Source of the DNA: Falsiroseomonas selenitidurans
Lineage (GTDB): Bacteria; Pseudomonadota; Alphaproteobacteria; Acetobacterales; Acetobacteraceae
Length of the DNA stretch: 64,000 bases
NCBI RefSeq assembly: GCF_012103215.1
Contig: NZ_JAAVNE010000006.1
Location: 62,001 to 126,000, forward strand
Direction: 5' to 3'
Part shown: positions 35,637 through 44,769 of the stretch, piece by piece
Layout of the letters: every line of letters begins with the position of its first letter
Numbering within the stretch: position 1 is the first letter of the stretch
The notes under the pieces: model-generated
Told to the model about the DNA's origin: nothing
The model's database searches: none
The model's input: only the letters and a program-made list of their open reading frames with translations
Translations under genes and position numbers: made by a program

Positions 35637-36106
35637 GACGCCTGGGGCTGCTCGGCCTGGCGGCGCTCGGCGGCTGCGCGCAATTGCCGGATGTGACCGG
35701 CGCGGTGGCCGGCGGTGGCGCGGCGCTGGCCAGCAGCAACCCGGCGCTGGGCTTCGCCATCGGCATCAGCGTCCGTGCCGGCGTCTCCGCCGGGTTGCAG
35801 GTGGTGATGCGCCGTCGCCAGCAGGCCGAACAGGACGCGATCGCGGCGGCGATCGGCGCGCCGGTGCCGGCGGCTGAGGGGCTGCCGGGCGCCTGGGCGG
35901 TGCGCCACGGCATTCCGCTCGGCAACCGCGAGGGTGAGGTCCGGCTGGTGCGGGTGATCGACAGCGCCCTGGCCGAGTGTCGGGAGGCGCTGTTCCGCGT
36001 GCAGGGCGAGGGCCAGTGGTTCCTGACCACCGCCTGCCGCCAGGGTGAGGGCTGGAAATGGGCGGCGGCGGAACCGGCGACGACGCGCTGGGGCAGCCTG
36101 CAATAG
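35633..36106 (+). CDS. Putative lipoprotein, paralogue 2
   Basis: 157 residues. The lipobox is LAALGGC, followed by a Gly/Ala helix region (FAIGISVRAGVSAGLQ) and a domain with two cysteines (AECREALF, TTACRQG) ending EPATTRWGSLQ, nearly the same as the upstream protein. It overlaps that gene by 4 bp, so the two arose by tandem duplication and are probably co-translated. The pair may form a hetero-oligomer at the outer membrane; this is inference. Confidence 0.75.
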   Translation: MRRLGLLGLAALGGCAQLPDVTGAVAGGGAALASSNPALGFAIGISVRAGVSAGLQVVMRRRQQAEQDAIAAAIGAPVPAAEGLPGAWAVRHGIPLGNREGEVRLVRVIDSALAECREALFRVQGEGQWFLTTACRQGEGWKWAAAEPATTRWGSLQ

Positions 36107-36107
36107 G

Positions 36108-36983
36108 TCAGGTCTGGCGCGCGCCGTAGCCGTGGCTGCGCAGGAAGCGCTCGACGATCGGGCCCCAGGTGGCGCTGCCGCCGGCGCCGAAGAACAGGCT
36201 GTGGCCATCCGCCCCCCATGCCGGCAACGCCACCAGCGCCGCCTGGCCGCCGGCCCGGGTGAAGGCGTCCTGCATGGCAGCGGCCAGCGACGGGCTGAAG
36301 AAGCTGTCATTGGCCGTGGCCACCCACAGCACCGGCAGGCGGGCGGAACGGCCGAACTCCCCGGCCGCCGCCACCAGGCGCTCCGGCGCACAGTTGCGGC
36401 CAGGCTGCCCGCCGGCCCAGCCGCCGCGCCCGGGGGCCATGGCGATCACCGCCGCGACGCCTTCGGGGCGGTCCGCCGCCAGTGCCAGCGCCGCCCAGCC
36501 GCCGGCGGATTGCCCCACCACCAGCACGCCTTCCGGCCGGATGCCCGGCAGCCGGCGGCCGTATTCCACCGCCGCGGCGACATCCAGCGCCCCCTGCCGC
36601 CCCGCCCCGGCGAAATCCGGCGCCGCGCAGCGCCCATTGCTCTCGGCCCAGGCGCCGCCGGAGACGCCGTAGCCGCGCCGCAGCGGCAGCAGCACGGCGA
36701 AGCCGCGGTCCGTGAACCAGCGCACGGCTTCCGCGCCGCAGGCCGCCGGGCGCATCCGCGGCCGGGCGGCGGCATCGGCGGGCGAGCCATGGTTGATCAC
36801 CGCCAGCGGCACCGGACCTGTCCTCGGCAATTCCGGCCGGCAGAGCCGGGCGGCGATCGCCTGGCCGGTGCCGGGGACCGGGATGGCCAGCAGGTCGCGC
36901 TCCAGCGCGGCGGGGCTGGACGCCGGCGGTGCCGCGACGCATCCGGCCAGCAGCAGCGCCATGATCCCTGCCCGCAGCATCAT
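36108..36983 (-). CDS. Secreted/lipoprotein alpha/beta hydrolase
   Basis: 291 residues. N-terminal lipobox (IMALLLAGC) implies a periplasmic lipoprotein. The fold has LAVINHGSPADA (oxyanion strand), nucleophile elbow GQSAGG, an acidic TANDSFF segment and a late GADGHSLFF with the catalytic His. This is the dienelactone-hydrolase/prolyl-oligopeptidase-like group. It carries unusually many Cys (CRPEL, AACGAE, GRCAAP, NCAPE). Start at 36983 follows AGGGGA. Substrate unknown. Confidence 0.8.
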   Translation of the reverse strand: MMLRAGIMALLLAGCVAAPPASSPAALERDLLAIPVPGTGQAIAARLCRPELPRTGPVPLAVINHGSPADAAARPRMRPAACGAEAVRWFTDRGFAVLLPLRRGYGVSGGAWAESNGRCAAPDFAGAGRQGALDVAAAVEYGRRLPGIRPEGVLVVGQSAGGWAALALAADRPEGVAAVIAMAPGRGGWAGGQPGRNCAPERLVAAAGEFGRSARLPVLWVATANDSFFSPSLAAAMQDAFTRAGGQAALVALPAWGADGHSLFFGAGGSATWGPIVERFLRSHGYGARQT

Positions 36984-37063
36984 CCCATCCCCTGTCGCCT
37001 GAGGCGAAGAGGATGGCCGGGCTTTCGCGCGGCTGTCGAGGGGCCGGTCTCGGCCGGGGCGCC

Positions 37064-37549
37064 TCAGCCGCGGTTGCGCATCAGCCGGGCCTTGTCGCGC
37101 GACCAGTCGCGCTCCGCGATCGCGGCGCGCTTGTCGTGCTTCTTCTTGCCCTCGCCCACGCCAATCAGGATCTTGGCCACGCCGCGGTCGTTGAAGTGGA
37201 TGTCCAGCGGCACCAGCGTCACGCCATCCCGCGCCACGCTGCTCGCGAGTTCCTTGACCTGCTTGCGGTGCAGCAGCAGCTTGCGCGGGCGGCGCGGCTC
37301 GAACTGCGCCACATGGCTGCCGGCCTGCCATTCGGGGATGTAGCAGTTGAACAGCCACATCTCCCCGTCGCGCTCGCCGGCCCAGGCCTCGGTCAGCGTG
37401 GCCCGCCCGGCGCGCAGCGACTTCACCTCCGGCCCCACCAGCATCACGCCGGCCTCGATCTCCTCGCCGATCTTGTAGTCGAACCGGGCCTTGCGGTTCT
37501 GCGCGGCGATGCCGTGGCTGATCAGGCCCTTCTTGCGGGGTTCCGCCAT
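37064..37549 (-). CDS. smpB: SsrA-binding protein
   Basis: 161 residues, normal for SmpB. ARFDYKIGEEIEAGVMLVGPEVKSLRAG and the basic C-terminal tail (KKKHDKRAAIAERDWSRDKARLMRNRG), which enters the ribosome A-site, are complete. Works with tmRNA in trans-translation; no tmRNA gene was recognised in the window. Its ATG overlaps the dapA stop. Confidence 0.96.
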   Translation of the reverse strand: MAEPRKKGLISHGIAAQNRKARFDYKIGEEIEAGVMLVGPEVKSLRAGRATLTEAWAGERDGEMWLFNCYIPEWQAGSHVAQFEPRRPRKLLLHRKQVKELASSVARDGVTLVPLDIHFNDRGVAKILIGVGEGKKKHDKRAAIAERDWSRDKARLMRNRG

Positions 37550-38427
37550 CAGTTCAGCAGGCCGGCCCCGGCCATGGCGCTGCGCACGCGCGCCTGCGTC
37601 GCCTCCGCCACCGGGGCCATCGGCAGGCGGCAGAAATCCGTGCCATGGCCGAGCAGGCTGGCGGCGAACTTCACCGGGCCGGGGGAGGTCTCGCAGAACA
37701 TCGCGTCATGTACCGGGGTCAGGCGGGCCTGGATCGCCATCGCGTCCTGCACCCGGCCCTCGGCCCAGGCATCGTGCATCGCCCGGCACAGCCGGGGGGC
37801 GATGTTGGCGGTGACGCTGATGCAGCCATGGCCGCCGGCGGCCAGGAAGGCCAGCGCGGTATGGTCCTCGCCGGACAGCTGGCAGAACTCGGCGCCGATC
37901 GCAGCCGTGGTGTGCAGCGGGCGCGTCAGGTTGGCCGTCGCATCCTTCACGCCGACGATGTTCGGGTGCTTCGCCAGCCGCGCCATCGTCTCCACGCTCA
38001 TGTCCACCACGCTGCGCGGCGGGATGTTGTAGATGATGAGGGGCAGGTCGACCGCATCGGCGATCGCCATGAAGTGGCGGTACAGCCCTTCCTGCGTCGG
38101 CTTGTTGTAGTAGGGCGTCACCACCAGGGCCGCATCGGCGCCCGCCGCCTTGGCATGGCGCGTGAGGTCGACGGCCTCCGCCGTGCTGTTCGATCCGGTG
38201 CCGGCGATCACCGGCACGCGGCCGGCGGCGGCGGCGATGCACAGATCCACCACCTGGTGGTGCTCGGCATGGCTCAGCGTCGGGCTTTCGCCGGTGGTGC
38301 CCACCGGAATCAGGCCCTGGGTGCCTTCGGCGATCTGCCAGGCGACGAAATCCGAAAAAGCCTTGGCGTCCAGGGAGCCATCGGCCTGCATGGGCGTGAT
38401 CAGCGCCACGAGCGATCCCCTGAACAT
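37549..38427 (-). CDS. dapA: 4-hydroxy-tetrahydrodipicolinate synthase
   Basis: 292 residues. GTTGESPTL, the catalytic Tyr in VTPYYNKPTQEG and the Schiff-base Lys in IVGVKDAT are present; YNIPPRS replaces the common YNVPGRT. Condenses pyruvate with aspartate semialdehyde in lysine and meso-DAP synthesis. Coupled to smpB and divergent from slt. Confidence 0.95.
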   Translation of the reverse strand: MFRGSLVALITPMQADGSLDAKAFSDFVAWQIAEGTQGLIPVGTTGESPTLSHAEHHQVVDLCIAAAAGRVPVIAGTGSNSTAEAVDLTRHAKAAGADAALVVTPYYNKPTQEGLYRHFMAIADAVDLPLIIYNIPPRSVVDMSVETMARLAKHPNIVGVKDATANLTRPLHTTAAIGAEFCQLSGEDHTALAFLAAGGHGCISVTANIAPRLCRAMHDAWAEGRVQDAMAIQARLTPVHDAMFCETSPGPVKFAASLLGHGTDFCRLPMAPVAEATQARVRSAMAGAGLLN

Positions 38428-38482
38428 GTTCTGCTGCCAATCCCGTGCGTTGCGTTGGGCCGAGCAACCTAATGGCCCGCCC

Positions 38483-38497
38483 CCCTTGCGACAAGGG
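38483..38497. other. Small hairpin in the dapA-slt divergent gap
   Basis: CCCTTG-CGA-CAAGGG, perfect 6-bp stem. It lies in the 106-bp region that must hold both promoters; it could be an operator or leader hairpin of slt. Confidence 0.3.
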
Positions 38498-38533
38498 CGC
38501 GAGTTGGCGCGGATTTTCGGCTAGGATGGATCC

Positions 38534-40513
38534 ATGCACCTCGCCCGCCGCCTCCTCCCCCTTCTGCTGCTGGCCCCGCTGACGCAGGGCCCGCCTGCCG
38601 CCGCGCAACCATGGGCCAGCGAATCGGCGCGCCTCGCCGGGCGCGCGGCGCTGGAGGCGGTGCGCCGCAACCAGTTCCTGGAAGCCGACAGCCTCTCGCT
38701 CGCCGCCGATCCCGTGGTGCGCAAGCTGGTGGTGTGGAACCGGGTGCAGAACCGCCAGGGCGGCGCCTCCGCCGCCGAGATCGTCGCCTGGCTGGATGCC
38801 AACCCGGACTGGCCCTTCCCCCTCAGCGTCGCCATGCGCGCCGAGGAAGCCCTGGTGGCGGAGCCGGACGATGCGCTGGCCCTTCGCCAGTTCGGCCGCG
38901 CCCCGCCGCGGACGCTTGCGGGCCTGGATCGCTACGTCGCCGCCCTGCTGCGCGCCGGCCGCCCGGCGGAGGCGCAGGCGGCGCTCGCCCGTGGCTGGCG
39001 GGACGCCGCCGGTGACGGCTTCGCCGAACAGGGCCTTCTGGCCCGGCACGGCGGCCTGCTGACGGTGGAGGACCATTGGCAGCGCGCCGACCGGCAATTC
39101 TGGGACGGCCAGCCCGGCGCCGCCGCCCGCATGATGCCACTGCTGGACGCCACGCGCCGCGCCATCATCGAAGCCCGCCTGGCCGCTGCCTCGTCGCGTG
39201 CCGAGCCGCCCTCGGCGATCCGCGACATCGGCGCGGCGCTGGAAGTGGCGCGCCAGCAGCGCCGCGCCGACCGCGATGCGGACGCCGCCGCCACCTGGAT
39301 CGCCGCGGAGCCCCTGCAGCAGGGCCTGTCGGCGGATGCCGCCCGCGCCATCTGGGTGGAACGCCAGGTGCTGTCGCGCAAGCTGCTGCGGCTGGGCGAT
39401 GCCGCCACCGCCTATCGCATCGCCGCCGCCCATGGCCAGACGGAGCCCGGGGAGCCGCGCGGCGAAGGCGAGTTCCTCGCCGGCTTCCTCGCGCTGCGCA
39501 AGCTGGGCCAGCCGGACCGGGCGCGGCAGCATTTCGCCAGGGTGGGCCAGGACAGCAGCAGCGTCATCACCCGCGCCCGCAGCGCCTTCTGGCAGGGCGC
39601 GGCGCTCTCCGCCATGGGCCGCACGGCGGAAGCGCAGGCGCAATGGCGGGAAGCCGCCGCCCTGCCGGTCGCCTTCTACGGCCAGCTTGCCAGCCTCTCG
39701 CTCGGCGAGAGCCCGGCGCAGCTCGCCGCGCGCATCGCCGCCGTGCCTTCCGCCGCGCCGTCGCAGCCGGTGGCGGCGCAGTTCCTCGGCCGCGACCTGG
39801 TGCGGGCGGTGATCGCCATGGCCGATCTCGGCCAGTCCGACCGCGCCCGGATCTTCCTGCTGCGGCTGGAGGAGCTGGCGGCGGAGCCGGCGGATCGCTG
39901 GCTGACGGCGCGGCTGGGCGTTGCCATCGGCCGGCCGGACCATGCGGTGTGGATCGCCCGCCGCGCCGGGGCGGATGGGGTGATGCTGCTGGAGGATGGC
40001 TGGCCCACCCCCTACCCGACGCCGGCCGATGGCGCGGAGCCGGCGCTGGTCAACGCCATCACCCGGCAGGAGAGCAATTTCGATCTCTCGGCCGTGTCCT
40101 CGGCCAATGCGCGGGGGCCGATGCAGCTGCTGCCCTCCACCGCCGCGGGGGTGGCGCGGCGGCTCGGCGTGCCGCATTCGACGGCCATGCTGACCGCCGA
40201 CGCCGCGCACAACCTTCGCCTCGGCAGCGCCTACATCAACGACATGCTCGGCCGCTTCGACGGCGCCATGCCGCTGGCCGCCGCCGGCTACAATGCCGGC
40301 CCCGGGCGCGTGGTGCAGTGGCTGGGCACCTATGGCGACCCGCGCCAGCCGGACGGGCCGCATATCCTGGACTGGATGGAGCAGATCCCCTTCGGGGAGA
40401 CGCGCAACTACGTGCAGCGGGTGATCGAGAACGTGGTGATCTATCGCGCCCGCAACGCCGCCACGGCGGGGCTGCCGCACCCGCTGGCCGCGCTGATGGC
40501 CGGCCGGCCATGA
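38534..40513 (+). CDS. slt: Soluble lytic murein transglycosylase
   Basis: 659 residues. Signal peptide (RLLPLLLLAPLTQGPPAAAQ), a long superhelical U-domain rich in Ala/Arg (residues about 30-490), then the SLT domain with ITRQESNFDLSAVS (catalytic Glu), GPMQLLPSTA and AAGYNAGPGRV. Cleaves peptidoglycan to 1,6-anhydromuropeptides. Divergent from dapA, as commonly seen in Rhodospirillales. First gene of an overlapping plus-strand chain to 43674. Confidence 0.92.
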   Translation: MHLARRLLPLLLLAPLTQGPPAAAQPWASESARLAGRAALEAVRRNQFLEADSLSLAADPVVRKLVVWNRVQNRQGGASAAEIVAWLDANPDWPFPLSVAMRAEEALVAEPDDALALRQFGRAPPRTLAGLDRYVAALLRAGRPAEAQAALARGWRDAAGDGFAEQGLLARHGGLLTVEDHWQRADRQFWDGQPGAAARMMPLLDATRRAIIEARLAAASSRAEPPSAIRDIGAALEVARQQRRADRDADAAATWIAAEPLQQGLSADAARAIWVERQVLSRKLLRLGDAATAYRIAAAHGQTEPGEPRGEGEFLAGFLALRKLGQPDRARQHFARVGQDSSSVITRARSAFWQGAALSAMGRTAEAQAQWREAAALPVAFYGQLASLSLGESPAQLAARIAAVPSAAPSQPVAAQFLGRDLVRAVIAMADLGQSDRARIFLLRLEELAAEPADRWLTARLGVAIGRPDHAVWIARRAGADGVMLLEDGWPTPYPTPADGAEPALVNAITRQESNFDLSAVSSANARGPMQLLPSTAAGVARRLGVPHSTAMLTADAAHNLRLGSAYINDMLGRFDGAMPLAAAGYNAGPGRVVQWLGTYGDPRQPDGPHILDWMEQIPFGETRNYVQRVIENVVIYRARNAATAGLPHPLAALMAGRP

Positions 40514-41352
40514 GCGCCCGCCGCATCGCCTTCACCGCGCGGGATGGCCTGGTGCTGTCGGCGCTGGATCATCCGGGGCCGGAGCACCGCACGCCGCTGC
40601 TCTGCCTGCCCGGCCTGACCCGCAGCGCGGAGGATTTCGATGACCTCGCCGCGCGCCATGCCGGCCGCCGCCGGGTGCTGGCGCTGGACCATGCCGGGCA
40701 TGGCGAAAGCGCCCGGGCGCGGGAGGTTTCACGCTACGGCATCGAGGACAGCCTGCGCGACGTGCTGGACGCGATGGCGGCACTGCATTGCCACCGCGCC
40801 GTGCTGGTCGGCACCTCCTTCGGCGGCATCCTGGGCATGGTGCTGGGGGTGGTCCGGCCGACCGTGCTGGCCGGCGTGGTGCTGAACGATGTCGGCCCGG
40901 TGCTGCAGCCGGTGGGGCTGGAGTCGGTGCAGGACCTGGTGGGCCGCGACCCGGCGCTGCCGGGGCTCGACGCGGCGGTGGCCCATCTGAAGGATCGGCT
41001 GCCGCCACTGGTGATGGATGCGCCCGCCTGGCAGCGCTTCGCCGCCCGCACCTTCCGCCCCGGCCCCGATGGCGCCTGGCATCCGCGCTGGGACATCCGC
41101 ATCGCCCGGGCCATGGGCGCCGGCGGCCCGATGCCCGACCTCTGGCCCGCCTTCGGCGCGCTGGCCCATGCGCCCCTGCTGCTGCTGCGTGGCGAGGTTT
41201 CCGGCCTGCTGTCGCGCGAAACCGCCGACGCCATGCGCGCGGCGCGGCCGGACATGGCCTTCGCCGAAATCCCCGCCACCGGCCATTGCCCGACGCTGGA
41301 GGAACCGGCCGCGGTCGCCGCGCTCGACGCCTTCCTCGACCGCATCGCATGA
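40510..41352 (+). CDS. Alpha/beta hydrolase
   Basis: 280 residues, alpha/beta-hydrolase fold. LLCLPGLTRSAEDF is the oxyanion strand, VGTSFGG the nucleophile elbow (GxSxG), and a late His is in ATGHCPTLEEP. The DHAGHGES segment is typical of the esterase/lactonase branch. Coupled to slt (ATGA) and to pgpA, which is unusual for the latter. Substrate unknown. Confidence 0.87.
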   Translation: MSARRIAFTARDGLVLSALDHPGPEHRTPLLCLPGLTRSAEDFDDLAARHAGRRRVLALDHAGHGESARAREVSRYGIEDSLRDVLDAMAALHCHRAVLVGTSFGGILGMVLGVVRPTVLAGVVLNDVGPVLQPVGLESVQDLVGRDPALPGLDAAVAHLKDRLPPLVMDAPAWQRFAARTFRPGPDGAWHPRWDIRIARAMGAGGPMPDLWPAFGALAHAPLLLLRGEVSGLLSRETADAMRAARPDMAFAEIPATGHCPTLEEPAAVAALDAFLDRIA

Positions 41353-41795
41353 CGCCGGCGCTGTTCGTGGCGACGCTGGCGGGCGCCGGCCGGCTGCGGC
41401 CGGGCCCCGGCACCTGGGGCTCCGCCGTGGTGCTGCCGGCGCTGTGGCTCGGCCCCCTGCCCTGCCTGGCGCTGTCCCTGCTGGCGCTGCTGGCCGGCTG
41501 GTGGGCGGCCGGCGAGGTGCTGCGCGGCGGCGCCGAGGATCCCGGCTGGTTCGTGGCGGATGAGGCGGCGGGCATGCTGCTGGCGCTGGCCGCCCTGCCT
41601 TCCGCCACCCTGCCCGGCGCGCTGGCCGCCTTCGCCCTGTTCCGGCTGTTCGACATCGCCAAGCCCTGGCCGATCTCCTGGGCCGATCGGCAATCCGGTC
41701 CCTTCTGGGTGATGGTGGATGACATGATCGCCGGCGCGATCGCCGCGTTGCTGCTGCTGGCCTTCCACGCTGCCCTGCCCGGAGTGCTTGCCTGA
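41349..41795 (+). CDS. pgpA: Phosphatidylglycerophosphatase A
   Basis: 148 residues. GRLRPGPGTWGS, FVADEAAGM and LFDIAKPWPISWADR followed by VMVDDMIAG are the conserved blocks, with the acidic residues expected for magnesium-dependent dephosphorylation of phosphatidylglycerol phosphate. Three to four membrane helices. ATG overlaps the hydrolase stop; its own stop overlaps the cinA start (TGATG). Confidence 0.93.
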   Translation: MTPALFVATLAGAGRLRPGPGTWGSAVVLPALWLGPLPCLALSLLALLAGWWAAGEVLRGGAEDPGWFVADEAAGMLLALAALPSATLPGALAAFALFRLFDIAKPWPISWADRQSGPFWVMVDDMIAGAIAALLLLAFHAALPGVLA

Positions 41796-42292
41796 TGCTG
41801 CCCCCCTCCACGCTCGAGGACGCACAACGCCTGCTGGTCCAGCTCCAGGCGCGGGAGCTGACGCTCGCCACCGCCGAATCCTGCACCGGCGGGCTGATCG
41901 CCGCGGCGCTGACGGCGATCCCCGGCTTCTCCTCCGTCATGCTGGCCGGCTTCGTCACCTATTCGAACCAGGCCAAGACCCGGATGCTGGGCGTGCCCGC
42001 CGCGCTGATCGACAGCCTGGGCGCGGTGAGCGAGCCGGTGGCGCGCGCCATGGCGGAAGGCGCCTGCCGCGAATCGGGAGCTTCCGTCGCCGTCTCCTGC
42101 ACCGGGATCGCCGGGCCGACCGGCGGCAGCGCAGCGAAGCCGGTGGGGCTGGTGCACCTGGCCTGCGCCCTGCCCGGTGCGCCGACCCTGGCCGAGCGCC
42201 ACATCTTTCCCGGCGACCGCACGGCGATCCGCGCCACCACGGTGGCCACCGCCTTCGCCCTGATCCGCCGCGCCCTGGAGCACCGTGCATGA
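41795..42292 (+). CDS. pncC: CinA C-terminal domain protein, nicotinamide-nucleotide amidohydrolase
   Basis: 165 residues, only the C-terminal CinA domain. TAESCTGGLIAAALTAIPG holds the catalytic Ser, and GFVTYSNQAK and VSCTGIAGPTGG are typical. It deamidates NMN to NaMN in pyridine nucleotide salvage. Commonly linked with pgpA, here by a TGATG overlap. Confidence 0.93.
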   Translation: MLPPSTLEDAQRLLVQLQARELTLATAESCTGGLIAAALTAIPGFSSVMLAGFVTYSNQAKTRMLGVPAALIDSLGAVSEPVARAMAEGACRESGASVAVSCTGIAGPTGGSAAKPVGLVHLACALPGAPTLAERHIFPGDRTAIRATTVATAFALIRRALEHRA

Positions 42293-43674
42293 GCCTGACC
42301 GAACAGCTTCTGACCACCCTGGACGCCGGGCGCGACGCGGCCGTGGCGCGGCTGGTGGAGTGGCTGCGCATCCCCTCCATCTCGGCGCAGCCGGACCATG
42401 CGGCGGATTGCGTGCGCGCCGCCGAATGGGTGCGCGACCAGCTTCTGGAACTCGGCTTCACCGCCAGCCTGCGGCAGACGCCGCGGCACCCGGTGGTGGT
42501 GGCGCACCATCCCGGGCCCGGCGGCGGCGGCAAGCCGCACCTGCTGTATTACGGCCATTACGACGTGCAGCCGCCGGACCCGCTGGAGCTCTGGGCCAGC
42601 CCGCCCTTTGAGCCGGTGCTGACGGAAGGCCCGAACGGCCCGCGTGTGGTCGCCCGCGGCGCGGTGGACGACAAGGGCCAGGTGCTGATGTGGATCGAGG
42701 CGCTGCGCGCCTGGCACCAGGTGGCCGGCGGCCCGCCCTGCGCCATCACCGCGGTGATCGAGGGCGAGGAGGAAATCGGCTCCCCCAACCTCGCCCCCTT
42801 CATGGCGGCGAATGCCGATGAACTGCGCGCCGACGTCGCCATCATCAGCGACACCGGCATGTGGGACATCGACACGCCGGCGCTGTCCACCCGCCTGCGT
42901 GGCCTGTGCTTCGTGCAGCTGGACATCAAGGCGGCCAGCCGGGACCTGCATTCCGGCATGTATGGCGGCAGCGCGCTGAACCCGAATAATTTGATCACGA
43001 AGATCCTGGGCGACCTGCACGATGCCAATGGCCGCGTGCGGCTGCCGGGCTTCTATGACGGCGTGCCGGAGCTTTCGCCCGAGCTCCGCGCGCAATGGCA
43101 GGCGCTGGGCTTCTCCGAGCATGATTTCCTCGGCGCCATCGGGCTTTCGGTGCCGGTGGGGGAGAAGGATCGCGGGCCGCTGGAACGGCTGTGGGCGCGG
43201 CCGACGGCCGACATCAACGGCATCTGGGGCGGCTATACCGGCCCCGGCAGCAAGACCGTCATCCCCAGCGAGGCCCACGCCAAGATCACCTTTCGCCTGG
43301 TGCCCGGCCAGCACCACGAGCGCGTGTTCGAGGCCTTCAGGCAGTTCGTGCAGGCCCGCCTGCCGGCGGATGCCACCGCCACCTTCCAGGGTGGCGGGGC
43401 CAGCCCCGGGATCGAGGTGCCGGCGGACAGCAGCTTCGTCCAGGCGGCGCGCGCCGCGCTGGCCGATGAATATGGCCGGCCGGCAGCGATGATCGGCTGC
43501 GGCGGGTCCATCCCCGTCGTCTCCTCGATGCAGGAGGTGCTGGGGCTGGACACCGTGCTGATGGGCTTCGGCCTGGAGGACGACCAGGTGCACAGCCCGA
43601 ACGAGAAGTTCGACCTGCGCTGCTTCCACCAGGGCGCGCGCAGCCATGCGCGGCTGCTGGCGAAGCTGGGCTGA
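42289..43674 (+). CDS. M20/M28-type dipeptidase
   Basis: 461 residues. YYGHYDVQPPDP, GAVDDKGQVLMW and IEGEEEIGSPN carry metal ligands and the catalytic Glu; DLHSGMYGG and NGIWGGYTGPGSKTVIP belong to the lid domain. It has the same architecture as the gene at 11834 (residues such as SGxYGG and YTGPG shared), so the genome holds at least two members. ATGA overlap with pncC. Probable carnosinase-like dipeptidase. Confidence 0.93.
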   Translation: MSLTEQLLTTLDAGRDAAVARLVEWLRIPSISAQPDHAADCVRAAEWVRDQLLELGFTASLRQTPRHPVVVAHHPGPGGGGKPHLLYYGHYDVQPPDPLELWASPPFEPVLTEGPNGPRVVARGAVDDKGQVLMWIEALRAWHQVAGGPPCAITAVIEGEEEIGSPNLAPFMAANADELRADVAIISDTGMWDIDTPALSTRLRGLCFVQLDIKAASRDLHSGMYGGSALNPNNLITKILGDLHDANGRVRLPGFYDGVPELSPELRAQWQALGFSEHDFLGAIGLSVPVGEKDRGPLERLWARPTADINGIWGGYTGPGSKTVIPSEAHAKITFRLVPGQHHERVFEAFRQFVQARLPADATATFQGGGASPGIEVPADSSFVQAARAALADEYGRPAAMIGCGGSIPVVSSMQEVLGLDTVLMGFGLEDDQVHSPNEKFDLRCFHQGARSHARLLAKLG

Positions 43675-43851
43675 GACTTCGTGAAGCAAGGCCCGAAGGC
43701 GCCAAGCTCCAAGGTTCAAGGATGGCGATTTCAACGGGCATCGGTGCGCAGGCTCGCTGACTGCGCCTGGCCTGCCCCCCGCGCAACGCAACGAAACCCG
43801 GCCCCGACGGGTGGCGCGCTAAGCTTGCGCCGCACAGCGGAGGACCGGGCG
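43675..43851. other. 177-bp gap without recognised feature
   Basis: Nothing certain is visible apart from the ribosome site GGAGGACC before the next ATG and a weak GGCGC/GCGCC stem near 43813-43831. Confidence 0.3.
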
Positions 43852-44466
43852 ATGGGCGTGGGGTTTGGCGGCAACGCCGTGTTCAACCGGGCCTCGCCCT
43901 CCAGCAACCCCGACTGCGTCGCGCGCATCGTCGCGGAATTCCTGCCGGCGGCGGGGCGGCCGCCGCGCCTCCTCGACATCGGCGGCACCGCGGGCGGCTT
44001 CCGCCGCCTGGCCGCCCTGCCCCCCGGCAGCCGCCTGGTGATCGCCAACCCGGAACGCGGCGTCGGGGCGGACTACGCCTATGTCCAGGACATGCCGCCG
44101 GGCGAGGCGGATTTCGACCTCGCCATGCTGTTCGGCGTGATGATGTACCTGCCGCCCGAGGATCTTCTGACCCTGTTCCGCGACGTCAAGCAGCGGCTCC
44201 GCGGCGACGGCACGCTGCTGGTGGCGGAGCCCGATCCGGAAGGCGTGGTGGGGCGGGTGGAGGTGGCGGCCAAGACCGTCTACGCCGCCATTGTCAGCCT
44301 GTGGAACCCGACGCGCTTCATCTTCCACACGCAGGGCGCGGCGCGGGCGCTGCTGCGCCAGGCCGGCTTCGGCCGGATCAGGAGCCGGCCGGACCTGCGG
44401 CCGGGGGGCCAGGGTTTCGCGCCTCCGCCGCAGCCCCCCTACTTCGTGCTGGCGGCGCGCATCTGA
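43852..44466 (+). CDS. Class I SAM-dependent methyltransferase
   Basis: 204 residues. LLDIGGTAGGF is the SAM motif I (the usual GxGxG reads GGTAGG), the hydrophobic LAMLFGVMMYLPPEDLL corresponds to motif IV and post-IV, and LLVAEPD to motif VI. Start 43852 follows GGAGGACC. The substrate is unknown. The gene ends just before repeat copy R2. Confidence 0.8.
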   Translation: MGVGFGGNAVFNRASPSSNPDCVARIVAEFLPAAGRPPRLLDIGGTAGGFRRLAALPPGSRLVIANPERGVGADYAYVQDMPPGEADFDLAMLFGVMMYLPPEDLLTLFRDVKQRLRGDGTLLVAEPDPEGVVGRVEVAAKTVYAAIVSLWNPTRFIFHTQGAARALLRQAGFGRIRSRPDLRPGGQGFAPPPQPPYFVLAARI

Positions 44467-44472
44467 TACCCA

Positions 44473-44574
44473 AGAGCCGTCTCACCGCCAGCGAAGACGG
44501 TGAAACGGCTCCAGCTCATTGTTTCGACGCATTGTCCGAGTCGCCTTGCGAAGCCGCAAGGCTTGAAAATGCTC
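44473..44574 (+). repeat. Interspersed two-hairpin repeat, copy R2
   Basis: Same orientation as the copy at 48035. Hairpin A pairs AGAGCCGTCTCACCG with CGGTGAAACGGCTC; hairpin B has the core CCTTGCGAAGCCGCAAGG at 44544-44561 between GCATTGTCC and TTGAAAATGC arms. Begins 6 bp after a stop codon. The rest of the gap, 44575-44769, is GC-rich sequence with no gene that I can support. Confidence 0.85.
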
Positions 44575-44769
44575 TGGCGCAGCGCCGCCGACCCTTTCAG
44601 GCCGATCCTGCCGCCGCCACCCGCTGAACCCGCCTTCCCGGCGCGGCGCCCACGCCGCGCGGCCGCCGGGCCATCGCCTCCTCGCCGCCGGGATCCGGAC
44701 CAGCCCGCCTGCCAAGCGCCCCCTTTCTACCCTTTGCAGGGATCACGCGGATGTGAAACGCTCCGCGCC

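Noticed and set aside
36984-37063. tmRNA gene next to smpB
   Set aside because: The gap is only 80 bp, with a weak stem and no tRNA-like ends or tag reading frame.
37706-40480. 924-codon minus-strand frame opposite slt
   Set aside because: Composition typical of antisense GC-rich shadow; the plus strand encodes a complete lytic transglycosylase and the end overlaps dapA in another frame.
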